64,000 bases of DNA from JAGOBP01 sp964550855 (GTDB taxonomy: Bacteria > Chloroflexota > Anaerolineae > Fen-1058). A model generated the notes under the pieces. It saw only the letters and a program-made list of their open reading frames with translations, had not been told where the DNA came from and made no database searches. Positions 53,063 through 61,888 of the stretch are shown here, piece by piece; the stretch's first letter is position 1, and each line of letters starts with the position of its first letter. The stretch lies in assembly GCA_964550855.1 (NCBI GenBank), contig CAZKBQ010000001.1, forward strand, positions 1 to 64,000, given 5' to 3'. Made by a program: the position numbers and the translations under genes.

Positions 53063-53671
53063 TCAATTCACCTCGCGCGCGTGCGCCACTTCGAGAAAAT
53101 ACGGCGACAATCGTTCGCGCAGCCACAGCCGGGCGCGGTGCAGCCGCGTCTTCACCGTCTCATTGGAGATCGACAGCGCCTGCGCGGTTTCTTCCGTCGA
53201 TAAACCTTCCAACTCCCGCAGGACAAACACCACGCGCAGCTTGTCCGGCAATTCGCCGATGGCTTTTTCCAGCTCGGCGCGCGTCTCGCCGGTTTCAAAA
53301 TCCTGCTCCGGCAGACAGCACCAGTCAAAGAGTTGCGTTGGCACCAGCGCGCCGTCGTCAGCGGTTTCGGTCTCTTCGACCGAGACGGTGTGCGGTTGAT
53401 GTTTGCGGAGCCGCATCATGGCGGCGTTGTACGCGATGCGATATAGCCAGGTGCTCAACTCCGATCGGCCTTCGAATGATCCGATGGCTTTGAACGCGCT
53501 GATGAAGGTCTCCTGCATCACGTCTTCGGCGTCGGCTTCGTTCTGCATCAGGCGCAGCGCCAGCCGGTAGATGCCGGGCGAATACTTGTCGATGCATGCC
53601 GCGCAGGCGGCTTTGTCCCCGGCCTGGATGCGCTGCAATAAATCCCGATCGCTTTGTCCGTTGTCTGTCAT
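53063..53671 (-). CDS. ECF-type RNA polymerase sigma factor
   Basis: This 202-residue sigma factor has region 2 (YRLALRLMQNEADAEDVMQETFISAFKAI, STWLYRIAYNAAMMRLR) and region 4 (LPDKLRVVFVLRELEGLSTEETAQALSISNETVKTRLHRAR). A cysteine-containing linker (DWCCLPEQ) lies between them. It is held by the zinc anti-sigma factor encoded immediately downstream. The target genes are not evident here. Confidence 0.93.
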   Translation of the reverse strand: MTDNGQSDRDLLQRIQAGDKAACAACIDKYSPGIYRLALRLMQNEADAEDVMQETFISAFKAIGSFEGRSELSTWLYRIAYNAAMMRLRKHQPHTVSVEETETADDGALVPTQLFDWCCLPEQDFETGETRAELEKAIGELPDKLRVVFVLRELEGLSTEETAQALSISNETVKTRLHRARLWLRERLSPYFLEVAHAREVN

Positions 53672-53698
53672 GTTAGATGCACGTCTCGCTTGAATGTT

Positions 53699-54352
53699 TC
53701 ATCCGATGGGGGCCGGCGCGGGCGCGTGAGCGGCGCGGCGATCGGCCAGCGCTTTCACCCCGCGCACCACCTGCACGCCGACGGCCGCCCACAACGCCAG
53801 CATCACGCCATAGGCCAGCTGGATCGACGCCTCGCCTGATTCGCCGATCGGATCGATCGGGTGCAGCACCAGCCGCGCCTGCGACAAGAGCCACAGCATA
53901 ATCACCGGGAAAATCGCGTACAAAACGGCCGTCAGTCTTGGATTCTTCAACAATCGACCGGCCGCGTACAACAGCGGCGCCAGCCCGGTGAGCTGCAGGG
54001 TGAACACCCAGCGCGGCTCGAACCACGGAATGCCGCCCCACGTTTCCAGCGTGGTGACGACGCTGATGCCGAGGTAAACCACCCACAGCACGAGGCTGCC
54101 CTCGAACAGCGCCGACGCCCACGCCAAAGCCCCGGCGCGGCGCGTGACCACAAAGACCGCACCCAACACGCCCGCCAGCACGAAGGTCGCCAGCACGACG
54201 CGGATGATGGCGCCGTGAACGTACACGAGACGCACCCGATCGCCCAGGGTCTTGTCCAGCGGCGAAACCAGCGCCGTGATCACAATGGCCGCCGCCAACA
54301 GCACCAATGATGGCACAATATACTTTGTCTGTCGCAACGTCTTCAGACTCAT
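53699..54352 (-). CDS. Multi-pass membrane protein, possibly CcmC/CcsA-like
   Basis: This 217-residue protein has about six helices (roughly residues 12-32, 48-68, 78-98, 118-138, 145-165 and 180-200). The segment VRLVYVHGAIIRVV and a later WGGIPWFEP resemble the heme-handling region of CcmC/CcsA cytochrome-c assembly proteins, but the tryptophan-rich WWD motif is absent. I treat this as a hypothesis only. ATG 54352 lacks a strong ribosome-binding site. Confidence 0.6.
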   Translation of the reverse strand: MSLKTLRQTKYIVPSLVLLAAAIVITALVSPLDKTLGDRVRLVYVHGAIIRVVLATFVLAGVLGAVFVVTRRAGALAWASALFEGSLVLWVVYLGISVVTTLETWGGIPWFEPRWVFTLQLTGLAPLLYAAGRLLKNPRLTAVLYAIFPVIMLWLLSQARLVLHPIDPIGESGEASIQLAYGVMLALWAAVGVQVVRGVKALADRRAAHAPAPAPIG

Positions 54353-54471
54353 TCGCTTTCTCGCTCTTTCGCCCAGGTGATTCTAACCGATTGTACCATC
54401 TCTGCAACTGCTGATGACGACCGCCCGGCGTCACCGCCGAATCTGGCTTTATGGCAAGTCTCAATAACAGC

Positions 54472-54502
54472 TTGACAGCCCTGCCAGAAGGGGTGTTATA
54501 AT
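54472..54502 (+). promoter_or_regulatory. Promoter of methylglyoxal synthase
   Basis: TTGACA (54472-54477) and TATAAT (54497-54502) are both perfect, although the 19-base spacer is long. Confidence 0.7.
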
Positions 54503-54548
54503 CTTCCCGGCAAGCCTAGGTTGGGCTGCGAAGGGAGAAACTTTACAA

Positions 54549-54956
54549 ATGAAAACGATCGCTTTGATCGCCCACGATGGCAAGAAAGCCGACATGGTCG
54601 CGTGGGCGACCTACAACCGCACCATGTTGGCACATTATCATCTGGTCGCCACCGAATCGACGGCGCGGTTGCTGCAGCAGAAGGTGGGCTTGACGGTGGA
54701 AGCCGTGCAGCCCGGCCCGATGGGCGGCGACGCGCAGATCGGCGCGCGGGTGGTGGAAGGTCACATCGACGGCGTGGTGTTCCTCGTCGATCCGCTGGAC
54801 AAGCATCCGCACGACCCTGACATCCAGGCTCTGCTGCGGCTGTGCAACGTTCACAACGTGCCGCTGGCGACCAACGTCGCCACTGCCGACTCGATCATGG
54901 TCTGGTTGAGCACCAAAGATGCGGAGGTGCCGCTGGCCTTGACTGAAGCGGCCTAG
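54549..54956 (+). CDS. mgsA: Methylglyoxal synthase
   Basis: MgsA converts dihydroxyacetone phosphate to methylglyoxal and phosphate, a bypass of lower glycolysis. The 135-residue protein has IALIAHDGKKADMV, ATESTARLL, GPMGGDAQIGARV, the active-site loop DPLDKHPHDPDIQALLRLC and VPLATNVATADS. It is full length. GGGAGAAAC precedes ATG 54549. It has its own promoter and terminator, so it is monocistronic. Confidence 0.95.
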   Translation: MKTIALIAHDGKKADMVAWATYNRTMLAHYHLVATESTARLLQQKVGLTVEAVQPGPMGGDAQIGARVVEGHIDGVVFLVDPLDKHPHDPDIQALLRLCNVHNVPLATNVATADSIMVWLSTKDAEVPLALTEAA

Positions 54957-54980
54957 AACACCAAGAGACGTTACAACTGG

Positions 54981-55011
54981 AAACCCGCTTCCCAACCGGA
55001 AGCGGGTTTTG
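54981..55011 (+). terminator. Terminator of mgsA
   Basis: AAACCCGCTTCC (54981-54992) pairs perfectly with GGAAGCGGGTTT (54998-55009), followed by TT. Confidence 0.88.
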
Positions 55012-55022
55012 CGTTACCAGGC

Positions 55023-56069
55023 CTACTGATACGCCCGCACGTCGATGAAGAACAGGATGAAGTAACCGATCAGCAGCAGCAGCCAGCCCCCGATCTGCAC
55101 CAGCTCCAGAAAGCGCGCCCAGGAAAACTCGAAGTTCTCCTGGATCACCTGCAAGATCGATTGCAGGTTGTCCAGCTTGGCCTTGATGACGGCTTCCCAG
55201 TCGTCCAGGTAAAACTCGTCGTAGATCGCGCGGTACAGCTTGGCGGTATACCAGTCGCCGATGAGCAGCAGCCCCTCCTTGATCTTCTCGAAGTTCAGCA
55301 TCAGCATCAGGCGATTTTCAACCACCTGCCGCAGGATGCGTTTGGGGCGGCTGGGCAGCAGCGAGGCGCGCGCGCCCGCCTCCAGATGACGGCTGATCGT
55401 CTCCAGCTGGCTTTCGATCAGTCGATCGAGCAGGCGGTAACGCAGCAGCTGGTAATTGCCGATCTTGAGCAGTTCCACGTCCGACTGAAAATCGCTCTCG
55501 GTCGAGATGACCACCGCTCCTTCCCAATCGACCACCGTCATTTCCTGATCCGAATAACTGACGCGCGAGACCAGGATGTCCTGCACATCTTGCGCCGTAA
55601 ACGCCTCGCGCTGCGAGCGGATAAAGCGCGCCAGCGCGGCGCGGTTGCGCTCGATGAACTCGTCGGGCGTGCCGTCGATCTGGTTGATCAGCAGCACCGT
55701 GTACTCTTCGGTCAGATCATCAACGTCGGGCCAGCTCGCCAGCAAGAGAGGGCGCAAGGCCGCCTGCAGCCGCAGCTTCAACCGCAGTGCCTCCGGGCTG
55801 AGGGCGTTGTCCAGCGTGTAAGCGCACTCGGCCACAAACGCCGCGTCCTCATAGCGCGCCCGGCGGATGGACACTGGACGACCCTCAAGTTGAATCTCTT
55901 CCACGCCCAGCTGCTGCACATCGATGTCCACGGGCGCAAAATACGGCGCGTCGCGCAGCGCGCGCAGTTCCAACGGCGCTTCCGGCCCCGACGCCCCTTC
56001 GCCCGGCCACGCCAGCAGATAACGCACCTGGGCGTTCACGCGATCGTAGGCCGCCTCGATCGGATTCAT
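55023..56069 (-). CDS. Helical membrane-anchored protein, possibly RMD1/DUF155-like
   Basis: This 348-residue protein has no signal peptide but a C-terminal membrane helix (about 320-342). The N-terminal part (about 60-220) is mixed alpha/beta (YTVLLINQIDGTP, VSYSDQEMTVVDWEGAVVIS). A long helical part (210-310) is rich in Leu/Glu/Arg. The acidic strand followed by helical hairpin and C-terminal anchor resembles RMD1/YagE (DUF155) proteins, but I am not certain. The start overlaps the end of the thioesterase gene by 4 bases (operon). Confidence 0.65.
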   Translation of the reverse strand: MNPIEAAYDRVNAQVRYLLAWPGEGASGPEAPLELRALRDAPYFAPVDIDVQQLGVEEIQLEGRPVSIRRARYEDAAFVAECAYTLDNALSPEALRLKLRLQAALRPLLLASWPDVDDLTEEYTVLLINQIDGTPDEFIERNRAALARFIRSQREAFTAQDVQDILVSRVSYSDQEMTVVDWEGAVVISTESDFQSDVELLKIGNYQLLRYRLLDRLIESQLETISRHLEAGARASLLPSRPKRILRQVVENRLMLMLNFEKIKEGLLLIGDWYTAKLYRAIYDEFYLDDWEAVIKAKLDNLQSILQVIQENFEFSWARFLELVQIGGWLLLLIGYFILFFIDVRAYQ

Positions 56070-56482
56070 AGCCCCTCAAAGTCGCGCAGCGTCTGCCGCC
56101 ACGCCTCGGGCAGCGGCACGCTCCGCCCGGCGGCGTAGTCGAACATCACCTGCACGGTGCGGCCGGTCGCCATCAGCCGATCGGTCGCGGCGTCGATCAG
56201 GGCGTAGTCCATATCGAAACTGCTGTTGCCCAACCGGCTGACGCGCGCACTGACGCGCAAATTCGTATTCAGATCGATCGGCGCTTTGAACTGGCACGCC
56301 GCCTCGGCAATGATGAAGAACGGTTCGGGATACGCTTCGCCGATCAGTCCGAGCTGCCTGAAGTAAGCTACGCGCGCCATTTCCATGTACGTGAAATACA
56401 CGGCGTTGTTCACGTGACCCAGCGCGTCCAGATCACGAAAGCGCACCTCGACCGGCGTGCTGAAGCGGAAGTCCGATGTCAT
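56066..56482 (-). CDS. Hotdog-fold acyl-CoA thioesterase (4HBT/YbgC-like)
   Basis: This 138-residue protein has the 4-hydroxybenzoyl-CoA thioesterase signature VRFRDLDALGHVNNAVYFTYMEMARV (catalytic Asp near residue 19) and a hotdog beta-sheet tail. It should hydrolyse acyl-CoA thioesters. It is translated first in a two-gene operon with the membrane-anchored protein. Confidence 0.92.
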   Translation of the reverse strand: MTSDFRFSTPVEVRFRDLDALGHVNNAVYFTYMEMARVAYFRQLGLIGEAYPEPFFIIAEAACQFKAPIDLNTNLRVSARVSRLGNSSFDMDYALIDAATDRLMATGRTVQVMFDYAAGRSVPLPEAWRQTLRDFEGL

Positions 56483-56536
56483 CGCATTGCCCCACGTTGG
56501 CTGAGATATGGCGGATTATACCCCGAGACAAACACA

Positions 56537-56567
56537 AACCCGATCGAGCCGCCGGCCCGATCGGGTT
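56537..56567 (-). terminator. Terminator of the rhodanese gene
   Basis: AACCCGATCG (56537-56546) pairs with CGATCGGGTT (56558-56567); on the minus strand a TTTGTGTTTG tail follows. Confidence 0.65.
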
Positions 56568-56599
56568 GTCGATCGATCACCTTTAGAATGATCCGAACT

Positions 56600-57091
56600 T
56601 TACGGCCCCGTCACCGTTTCGTAACCGGCGGCCTGCCACTGGCGGATGCCGCCCGCCACGCTCGTGACCTGCGTGAAACCCGCGCGCTTCAGAATGTCGC
56701 GCCCTTCCTGGCTGCGATTGCCCGATCGGCAGATCACAACCACTTCGCGATCTCTGGGCACTTCGTTCACGCGCGCGGCCAGCTCGCCCAGCGGAATCAG
56801 CGTCGCGCCGGGGACATGCAGCTCGTTCCACTCCGACGGTTCGCGCACGTCCAGCACAAAGGCACCCGCCGCGCGTTTGGCGGCCGCGTCGGCCACCGAG
56901 ATTTCGGCGGGCAGGCTGGCCGCCTGCGGCGCGGCCGCGGCCGGCGCGCCGTTGTTTTGCAGCAGCAGCCCCGCGCCCACAATGACCGCCACGGTCAGGA
57001 TGGCCGCGCCGATCCACCACGGATTGATGGACGTTTTCTTCGGCGGAGGCTGGCGCTTGCCGGTTGATGATTTTGACTTCGCTTTGCTCAT
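56600..57091 (-). CDS. Membrane-anchored rhodanese-domain protein
   Basis: This 163-residue protein has a basic N-terminus, a membrane helix (about 25-45), an Ala-rich linker and a single rhodanese domain (about 62-160). The active-site loop is VICRSGNRSQEG with catalytic cysteine near 121. It should transfer sulfane sulfur or bind persulfides outside the membrane. Start ATG 57091 is preceded by GAGGAGCC. Confidence 0.92.
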   Translation of the reverse strand: MSKAKSKSSTGKRQPPPKKTSINPWWIGAAILTVAVIVGAGLLLQNNGAPAAAAPQAASLPAEISVADAAAKRAAGAFVLDVREPSEWNELHVPGATLIPLGELAARVNEVPRDREVVVICRSGNRSQEGRDILKRAGFTQVTSVAGGIRQWQAAGYETVTGP

Positions 57092-57147
57092 GACAGGCTC
57101 CTCACGAGATCGATTGCTTCATTAGATGCACACCAACCGCAAAGGTT

Positions 57148-57981
57148 TCAACTGCGCTCCTGCCAGAATCGCCGGACCGCTTCCTCCAGCGTGAGCGCGC
57201 CCGCCATCACGTCGGCCTGATAGCGTGACGACCATTCAAACAGGTTGGAACGCGCGAGACGGAACTCATCGCGGATCAACCCGGCCAGCGGCCCGGCCTC
57301 GTCCAGAAAGTTCGTTTCTTCAAAATCCCGGTCGGCCCGATCGTAATCGTAATCCAATCGCACGATCTCGGCCTGCCAGTCGCCGTTCAGCGTCAGCCGC
57401 GCATAGCCCGCGCGCCGATCGCCGTCGAACGGCAGTCCCACCGAGCCGGCGTTGACCACCAGCGCATCGTCGATGCGCCGGATCAGCGGCAGGTGCGTGT
57501 GCCCGACCACCAACACGGCCGGCGGCGGCGCGATCTTCGTCCGCAGCTCGTCATCGGGCGTGGTGCGATGGATGCCGCTGCGCGTGCCCAGCATCGAGGC
57601 GTGCACGGCGCGCAGTTCGCCGCTGCCGTTCACCCGCAGACTGTGCTGAAACGGCCACGCGCTGATGGCAGACACATCGCAATTTAGCTGCTCGTAAGTC
57701 CAGTACGAAATGCGCCGCACGTCGAAGTCCGGCCCGTGCCTGGCCGCATCCGGTTGCGCATGATACAGCACATACTCCTCGTGGTTGCCAATGATGCACT
57801 GCCAGCCCTGCGTCCGCGCGCGTTCCCGCACAAACTCAAGGCATTCGCGCGGGCGCGGCCCGCGATTGACCACGTCGCCGCCCACGATCACGTAATCGGG
57901 CTGCCAGCGATCAATATCGGCGGCGACCGCTTCCAGCGCGGCCAGGTTCGCGTGAATGTCCGACAGCATGGCGATCTTCAT
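57148..57981 (-). CDS. Metallophosphoesterase (YfcE/MJ0936-like)
   Basis: This 277-residue calcineurin-like phosphoesterase has metal-binding motifs MLSDIHANLAAL (Asp, His), VGGDVVNRGPRP (Asp), IIGNHEEY (Asn, His) and VVGHTHLPLI (His pair). Such proteins are often phosphodiesterases or nucleotide phosphatases. ATG 57981 is preferred because GGAGAG lies upstream and the first strand begins there. It is divergent from the YcaQ-like gene. Confidence 0.92.
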   Translation of the reverse strand: MKIAMLSDIHANLAALEAVAADIDRWQPDYVIVGGDVVNRGPRPRECLEFVRERARTQGWQCIIGNHEEYVLYHAQPDAARHGPDFDVRRISYWTYEQLNCDVSAISAWPFQHSLRVNGSGELRAVHASMLGTRSGIHRTTPDDELRTKIAPPPAVLVVGHTHLPLIRRIDDALVVNAGSVGLPFDGDRRAGYARLTLNGDWQAEIVRLDYDYDRADRDFEETNFLDEAGPLAGLIRDEFRLARSNLFEWSSRYQADVMAGALTLEEAVRRFWQERS

Positions 57982-58083
57982 GAGTCTCTCCAGGATAAGG
58001 ACTTTGAGCATTTGTTGACCGCATCCCCGTCGCAAAAAGCTGCTGCGCGGGGAAGACATCCCGGCAAACAAATACGACTTTGA

Positions 58084-58089
58084 TATAAT
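58084..58089 (+). promoter_or_regulatory. -10 box of the YcaQ-like gene
   Basis: A perfect TATAAT lies 37 bases before the ATG at 58126. The -35 region is not recognisable. Confidence 0.45.
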
Positions 58090-58125
58090 CGGGCGGCATT
58101 CTACCAAAGGACGAGGGATCGCGCT

Positions 58126-59355
58126 ATGAAAACCATCGATCGCCGCGCCGCGCGGCGTCTGGCCATCGTCAAGCAGCATCTTGCCGGTGAACGCCCTGCC
58201 GCCGATGCGCCCGGCCTGCTGCAGCTGGTGCGCGAGCTGGGTTGTCTGCAGATCGATCCGATCAGCGTGGTGGCGCGCTCACATCAGATCGTGCTGTGGA
58301 GCCGCGTGGGACAGTACGATCTGGCCGAGCTCGATCAGCTGCTGTGGCGCGATCGATCGCTGTTCGAGTACTGGGCGCACGCCGCGTCGATCGTGCCGAC
58401 GGCCGATTACCCGATCCATCAGCACTTCATGCGCCGCTACGCCACCGAGCGGCCCGGTTCGCAGGTGGGGCAGCGCTACCTCAAATGGCTCGAAGCGAAT
58501 CGTGGCTTGAAGCGCCACATTCTTACCGAGCTGCGGCGGCGCGGCCCCCTGCCCTCGCGTGAGCTGGGCGCCGAGGACAAAGTCTCCGACGGCTGGTATT
58601 CCACGGGCTGGACTTCAGGTCGCGACGTGAGCCAGATGCTCGATTACCTGTGGACCAAGGGGCAGATCATGGTGGCCGGCCGCAGCGGGTTGCAGAAACT
58701 GTGGGACTTGAGCGAGCGCTGTCTGCCCGACTGGACGCCGCGCCAGACGTTATCCGATCGGCAGTTGACCTATCGCGCGGCACAGACTTCGCTCAAGGCG
58801 CTGGGCGTCGCCAACGCCACGCAGATCAGCCGCCACTATATTCGTCATCGCTACGTCGATCTGCCGAATGTGTTGAAGCAGCTGGAGCACGAAGGCGTCA
58901 TCGAACGGGTGACGGTGGACGGCGAGAAGGGCGCGTGGTACATTCACGCCGAGGACGCGCCGCTGCTCGATCGAGTGGCCGAGATCGCCGTCGAGCGCAC
59001 GACGCTGCTGTCGCCGTTCGACAATTTGATCTGCGATCGGGCGCGCACCCGCTCACTCTTTGACTACGATTTCACCATCGAGATATACACGCCGCCGCAC
59101 AAGCGCCAGTTCGGTTACTACGTGCTGTCGATCCTGCACGGCGATCAAATCATCGGCCGCATCGATCCGAAGTTTGATCGGGAGCACGGCCGCCTGCACA
59201 TCCACGCCGTGCACGCGGAAAAAATCGCGCCGCGTGATCGCGCCACCGCCCGATCGATCCGTGCGGCGATCGAGGATCTGGCGTCCTTCCTCGGCGCGAA
59301 CGACATCCATTACACGCACCTGGTGCCGGAGGGCTGGCAGCGCGATCTCAGGTGA
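58126..59355 (+). CDS. YcaQ/HTH_42-family DNA glycosylase (crosslink repair)
   Basis: This 409-residue protein has the winged-helix HTH_42 architecture of YcaQ/AlkX-type glycosylases. Visible are RRAARRLAIVKQHL, LLQLVRELGCLQIDPI containing the QxD catalytic motif (QID), LWSRVG, FEYWAHAASIVP and a C-terminal LSPFDNLICDRARTRSLFDYDFTIE with RHGDQIIGRIDPKF. The family excises damaged bases, including interstrand crosslinks. The ribosome-binding site AAAGGACGAGGG precedes ATG 58126. Confidence 0.9.
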   Translation: MKTIDRRAARRLAIVKQHLAGERPAADAPGLLQLVRELGCLQIDPISVVARSHQIVLWSRVGQYDLAELDQLLWRDRSLFEYWAHAASIVPTADYPIHQHFMRRYATERPGSQVGQRYLKWLEANRGLKRHILTELRRRGPLPSRELGAEDKVSDGWYSTGWTSGRDVSQMLDYLWTKGQIMVAGRSGLQKLWDLSERCLPDWTPRQTLSDRQLTYRAAQTSLKALGVANATQISRHYIRHRYVDLPNVLKQLEHEGVIERVTVDGEKGAWYIHAEDAPLLDRVAEIAVERTTLLSPFDNLICDRARTRSLFDYDFTIEIYTPPHKRQFGYYVLSILHGDQIIGRIDPKFDREHGRLHIHAVHAEKIAPRDRATARSIRAAIEDLASFLGANDIHYTHLVPEGWQRDLR

Positions 59356-60988
59356 GCACGTCCGCCGGATCGGCGTACTCATTCACCACGTCGCCCTCCA
59401 CCGCCCACACGCGCGTGGCGAAGCCCTGGATGAAGTAGCGGTCGTGCACCACCGCCAGCACTGTGCCCTGAAAGCCCGCCAGCGCCTGTTCAAACTGCGT
59501 GCGCGCCGGGATGTCCAGATGATTGATCGGTTCGTCCAGCAGCAGGAAGTTGCAGCCCTGCGCCACCAGCAGCGCCAGCATCAGCCGCGCCCGCTCGCCG
59601 TAAGACAGCGATTTGTTCGGCAGCAGCGGCTGATCGCCCGTAAAGAGAAAGTAGTGCAGGAAACTGCGCGCTTCGGTTTCGTTCAGTAGAGCCACTGATT
59701 GCAGGCTCGCCAGCGGCGTCGCGGCCGGATCGAGCACGTCCTGTTCCTGCGCAAAGTAACCCGGCTTCACGCTGGCGCCCAGCCGCCCCTCGCCGGCCAG
59801 CGGCGCGAGTTGGCCGGCGATGGTCTTGATCAGCGTCGATTTGCCCGCGCCGTTCTCGCCGATCAACGCCACGCGCTCGCCGCGCCGGATGGTCAGGTTG
59901 AGGCCGCGCAGCAGCACGCGCTTGCCGTAACCCACGCTCAGATCGATCAGGCGCAGCACGTCCTGCCCGCTGACCGGCGCATCGGCAAAATCCACCTTCA
60001 TCTGCCACGACTGTTTGGGCTTCTCCACTCGCTCGTCGGTCAGCAGCCGGTCGATGCGCTGTTCCAGGCTCTTGGCGCGCCGCATCGTCTCCAGGCCGCG
60101 ATTGGCAAAGAAGCCTTTGGCAAATTTGTCGCCGCCGTCGGCCTTGCCGCCCTTGTTGGAACGCGACAGGCCGCGCACGTGACGCGCCGCCGCCTGCAAG
60201 CGCGCGATCTCCGCCTGCCAATCGCTGTAGGCCTCCCATTGCTTCTCGCGCTCGGCCACGCTTTGCTGCAAAAAATCACTGTAATTCCCCGGATATTCGC
60301 GCAGCCCGCGCGTCAGCGGATCGAGCACGAGCATGCGATTAACGGTGCGATCGAGAAAGACGCGGTCGTGCGAGACGATCAGCGCCGCGCCGCGAAAGTC
60401 GTTCAACCAATCCTCCAGCCACCGCAGCATCGGCAGATCCAGGTGATTGGTCGGCTCGTCCAGCAGCAGCACGTTGGGCGCCGACAACAGCACGCGCGCC
60501 AGGCCCAGCCGCGTCTTCTGGCCACCGCTCAACGTGGAGACGGGCGCGTCGATGGGGAAGTGTGACAGGCCCAGCCGCTCGATCACTTCGGCGCGCCGCG
60601 CTTCGTCGGGATAACCGCCCAGCGCCTCAAGGCGATCGAGCGCAGCCTGATACTGCGGCATCAACGCCGGATCGCGCGCCAGCCGATCGGCCAACTGTTC
60701 CACCGCGGCCGCGGCTTCCGATCGATCATCACGCAACACCTCGGCCAGCGTCGCGCCGGCGGGATATTCCAATCCCTGCCGCAAATAGCCGAGGCGCGCG
60801 GCAGGATCGATAAACACGCTGCCCTGATCGGGCCGCTCGTCGCCGACCAGCAGGCGCAGCAGCGTGGTCTTGCCGCCGCCGTTCGGCCCGATCAGGCCGA
60901 CGCGATCGCCGGGGTTGATTTCAAAGCGAACGTCCTGAAAGATCAGTTGATCGGCGTAGGCTTTGGCGAGGTTGTTGACGTTTAGCAT
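59348..60988 (-). CDS. ABC-F family ATPase (ribosome-associated)
   Basis: This 546-residue protein has two ABC domains in tandem. The first has GPNGGGKTT, LSGGQKTRLGLA and LLLDEPTNHLD. The second has GENGAGKSTLIKTI, SYGERARLMLALL and LLLDEPINHLD. The linker (about 240-310) is the usual ABC-F P-site region. No membrane helix is present. Members act in translation or confer ribosome protection. ATG 60988 follows GGAGTGCGCC. The upstream leader contains a tiny reading frame and a terminator (see 61008-61120). Confidence 0.93.
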   Translation of the reverse strand: MLNVNNLAKAYADQLIFQDVRFEINPGDRVGLIGPNGGGKTTLLRLLVGDERPDQGSVFIDPAARLGYLRQGLEYPAGATLAEVLRDDRSEAAAAVEQLADRLARDPALMPQYQAALDRLEALGGYPDEARRAEVIERLGLSHFPIDAPVSTLSGGQKTRLGLARVLLSAPNVLLLDEPTNHLDLPMLRWLEDWLNDFRGAALIVSHDRVFLDRTVNRMLVLDPLTRGLREYPGNYSDFLQQSVAEREKQWEAYSDWQAEIARLQAAARHVRGLSRSNKGGKADGGDKFAKGFFANRGLETMRRAKSLEQRIDRLLTDERVEKPKQSWQMKVDFADAPVSGQDVLRLIDLSVGYGKRVLLRGLNLTIRRGERVALIGENGAGKSTLIKTIAGQLAPLAGEGRLGASVKPGYFAQEQDVLDPAATPLASLQSVALLNETEARSFLHYFLFTGDQPLLPNKSLSYGERARLMLALLVAQGCNFLLLDEPINHLDIPARTQFEQALAGFQGTVLAVVHDRYFIQGFATRVWAVEGDVVNEYADPADVLT

Positions 60989-61010
60989 GTGGCGCACTCC
61001 GTTAGCCGTG

Positions 61011-61044
61011 AGAAAAGAAAAGCCGAGGGACACGCCCCCGGCTT
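61011..61044 (-). terminator. Leader terminator of the ABC-F gene
   Basis: On the minus strand AAGCCG and GGG pair with CCC and CGGCTT (61044-61020) around a GTGT-type loop. They are followed by TTTCTTTTCT. The structure lies 23 bases before the ABC-F start region. Confidence 0.75.
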
Positions 61045-61086
61045 GACGACAAACCGATCGGAATCGTTCCCTGAAACGTTTAAAAC

Positions 61087-61107
61087 TCAGGCCAACCAAG
61101 TGTGCAT
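61087..61107 (-). CDS. Leader peptide of the ABC-F gene (six codons)
   Basis: A short frame encodes M-H-T-W-L-A and stops at 61087. A good ribosome-binding site (GGGAG, complement of 61116-61120) lies eight bases before its ATG. It precedes a terminator hairpin and the ABC-F gene. Such leader peptides stall ribosomes under antibiotic stress and let transcription continue. The peptide's identity as a true attenuator is inferred from layout only. Confidence 0.5.
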   Translation of the reverse strand: MHTWLA

Positions 61108-61150
61108 GCCGGTTACTCCCGCGAGTGTGGGCGGTTGAATTCTCGCGCGA

Positions 61151-61693
61151 TCACGCGATCTTGTTCTTGTACAATTCCACCGAGTAATTCACGATTCGCC
61201 GGGCCTGCGCCGCGCCTTCCCAGCCGATGGCCTTGACCGACGCGCCTTCCAGGTCCTTGTACACCGAGAAAAAGTGCGCCACTTCGTGCAGAAAGTGCTG
61301 CGGAATATCGGTGATGTCGTGATAATCACGGCTCAACGGATCGGTGGCCGGCACCGCCAGAATTTTCTCGTCGGGCTGGCCGCGATCCGACATGCGAAAC
61401 AGGCCGATGGGTCGCGCCTGAATCAGACAGCCCGGAAACGACGGTTCGCTCACCATCACCAGCACGTCCATCGGATCGCCGTCGTCGTAGTACGACTGCG
61501 GAATGAAGCCGTAATCGCCGGGATAGTGAATCGAGGAGTACAAGACCCGATCGAGCCGCAGCACCCCCAGCTGCTTGTCAAATTCGTACTTGTTGCGCGA
61601 TCCTTTGGGAATCTCCACCACCACGTTGATGATGTTGGGCAAATCCGGCCCGGCCGGCAATTCCTTCCACAAGTTAGCCACAGGCGCCTCCAT
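61151..61693 (-). CDS. ppa: Inorganic pyrophosphatase (family I)
   Basis: This 180-residue enzyme hydrolyses pyrophosphate. Visible are VVVEIPKGSRNKYEFDK, LYSSIHYPGDYGFIPQSYYDDGDPMDVLVM (the active-site DxDPxD pattern), LAVPATDPL and FFSVYKDLEGA. ATG 61693 is chosen because family members begin at this point; an extended open frame upstream is not supported by homology. It lies upstream of, and co-oriented with, the ABC-F gene. Confidence 0.95.
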   Translation of the reverse strand: MEAPVANLWKELPAGPDLPNIINVVVEIPKGSRNKYEFDKQLGVLRLDRVLYSSIHYPGDYGFIPQSYYDDGDPMDVLVMVSEPSFPGCLIQARPIGLFRMSDRGQPDEKILAVPATDPLSRDYHDITDIPQHFLHEVAHFFSVYKDLEGASVKAIGWEGAAQARRIVNYSVELYKNKIA

Positions 61694-61888
61694 CCATGCG
61701 AGCAAGATAATGCCCATTCTAAACCATCCGGCACATTCGCGCAAAACACCGATTTCGCCGACACCATGACCAGTAGAAACTCGTTCGGTGGAAAATGGGA
61801 TAAAATTGACAGGCAGCCGATTGACCAGTATCATCTGCCCGTCACCGCCGCGCGGCCAGCCACCGCGCCTGATCAGGGGAGGAGCATC

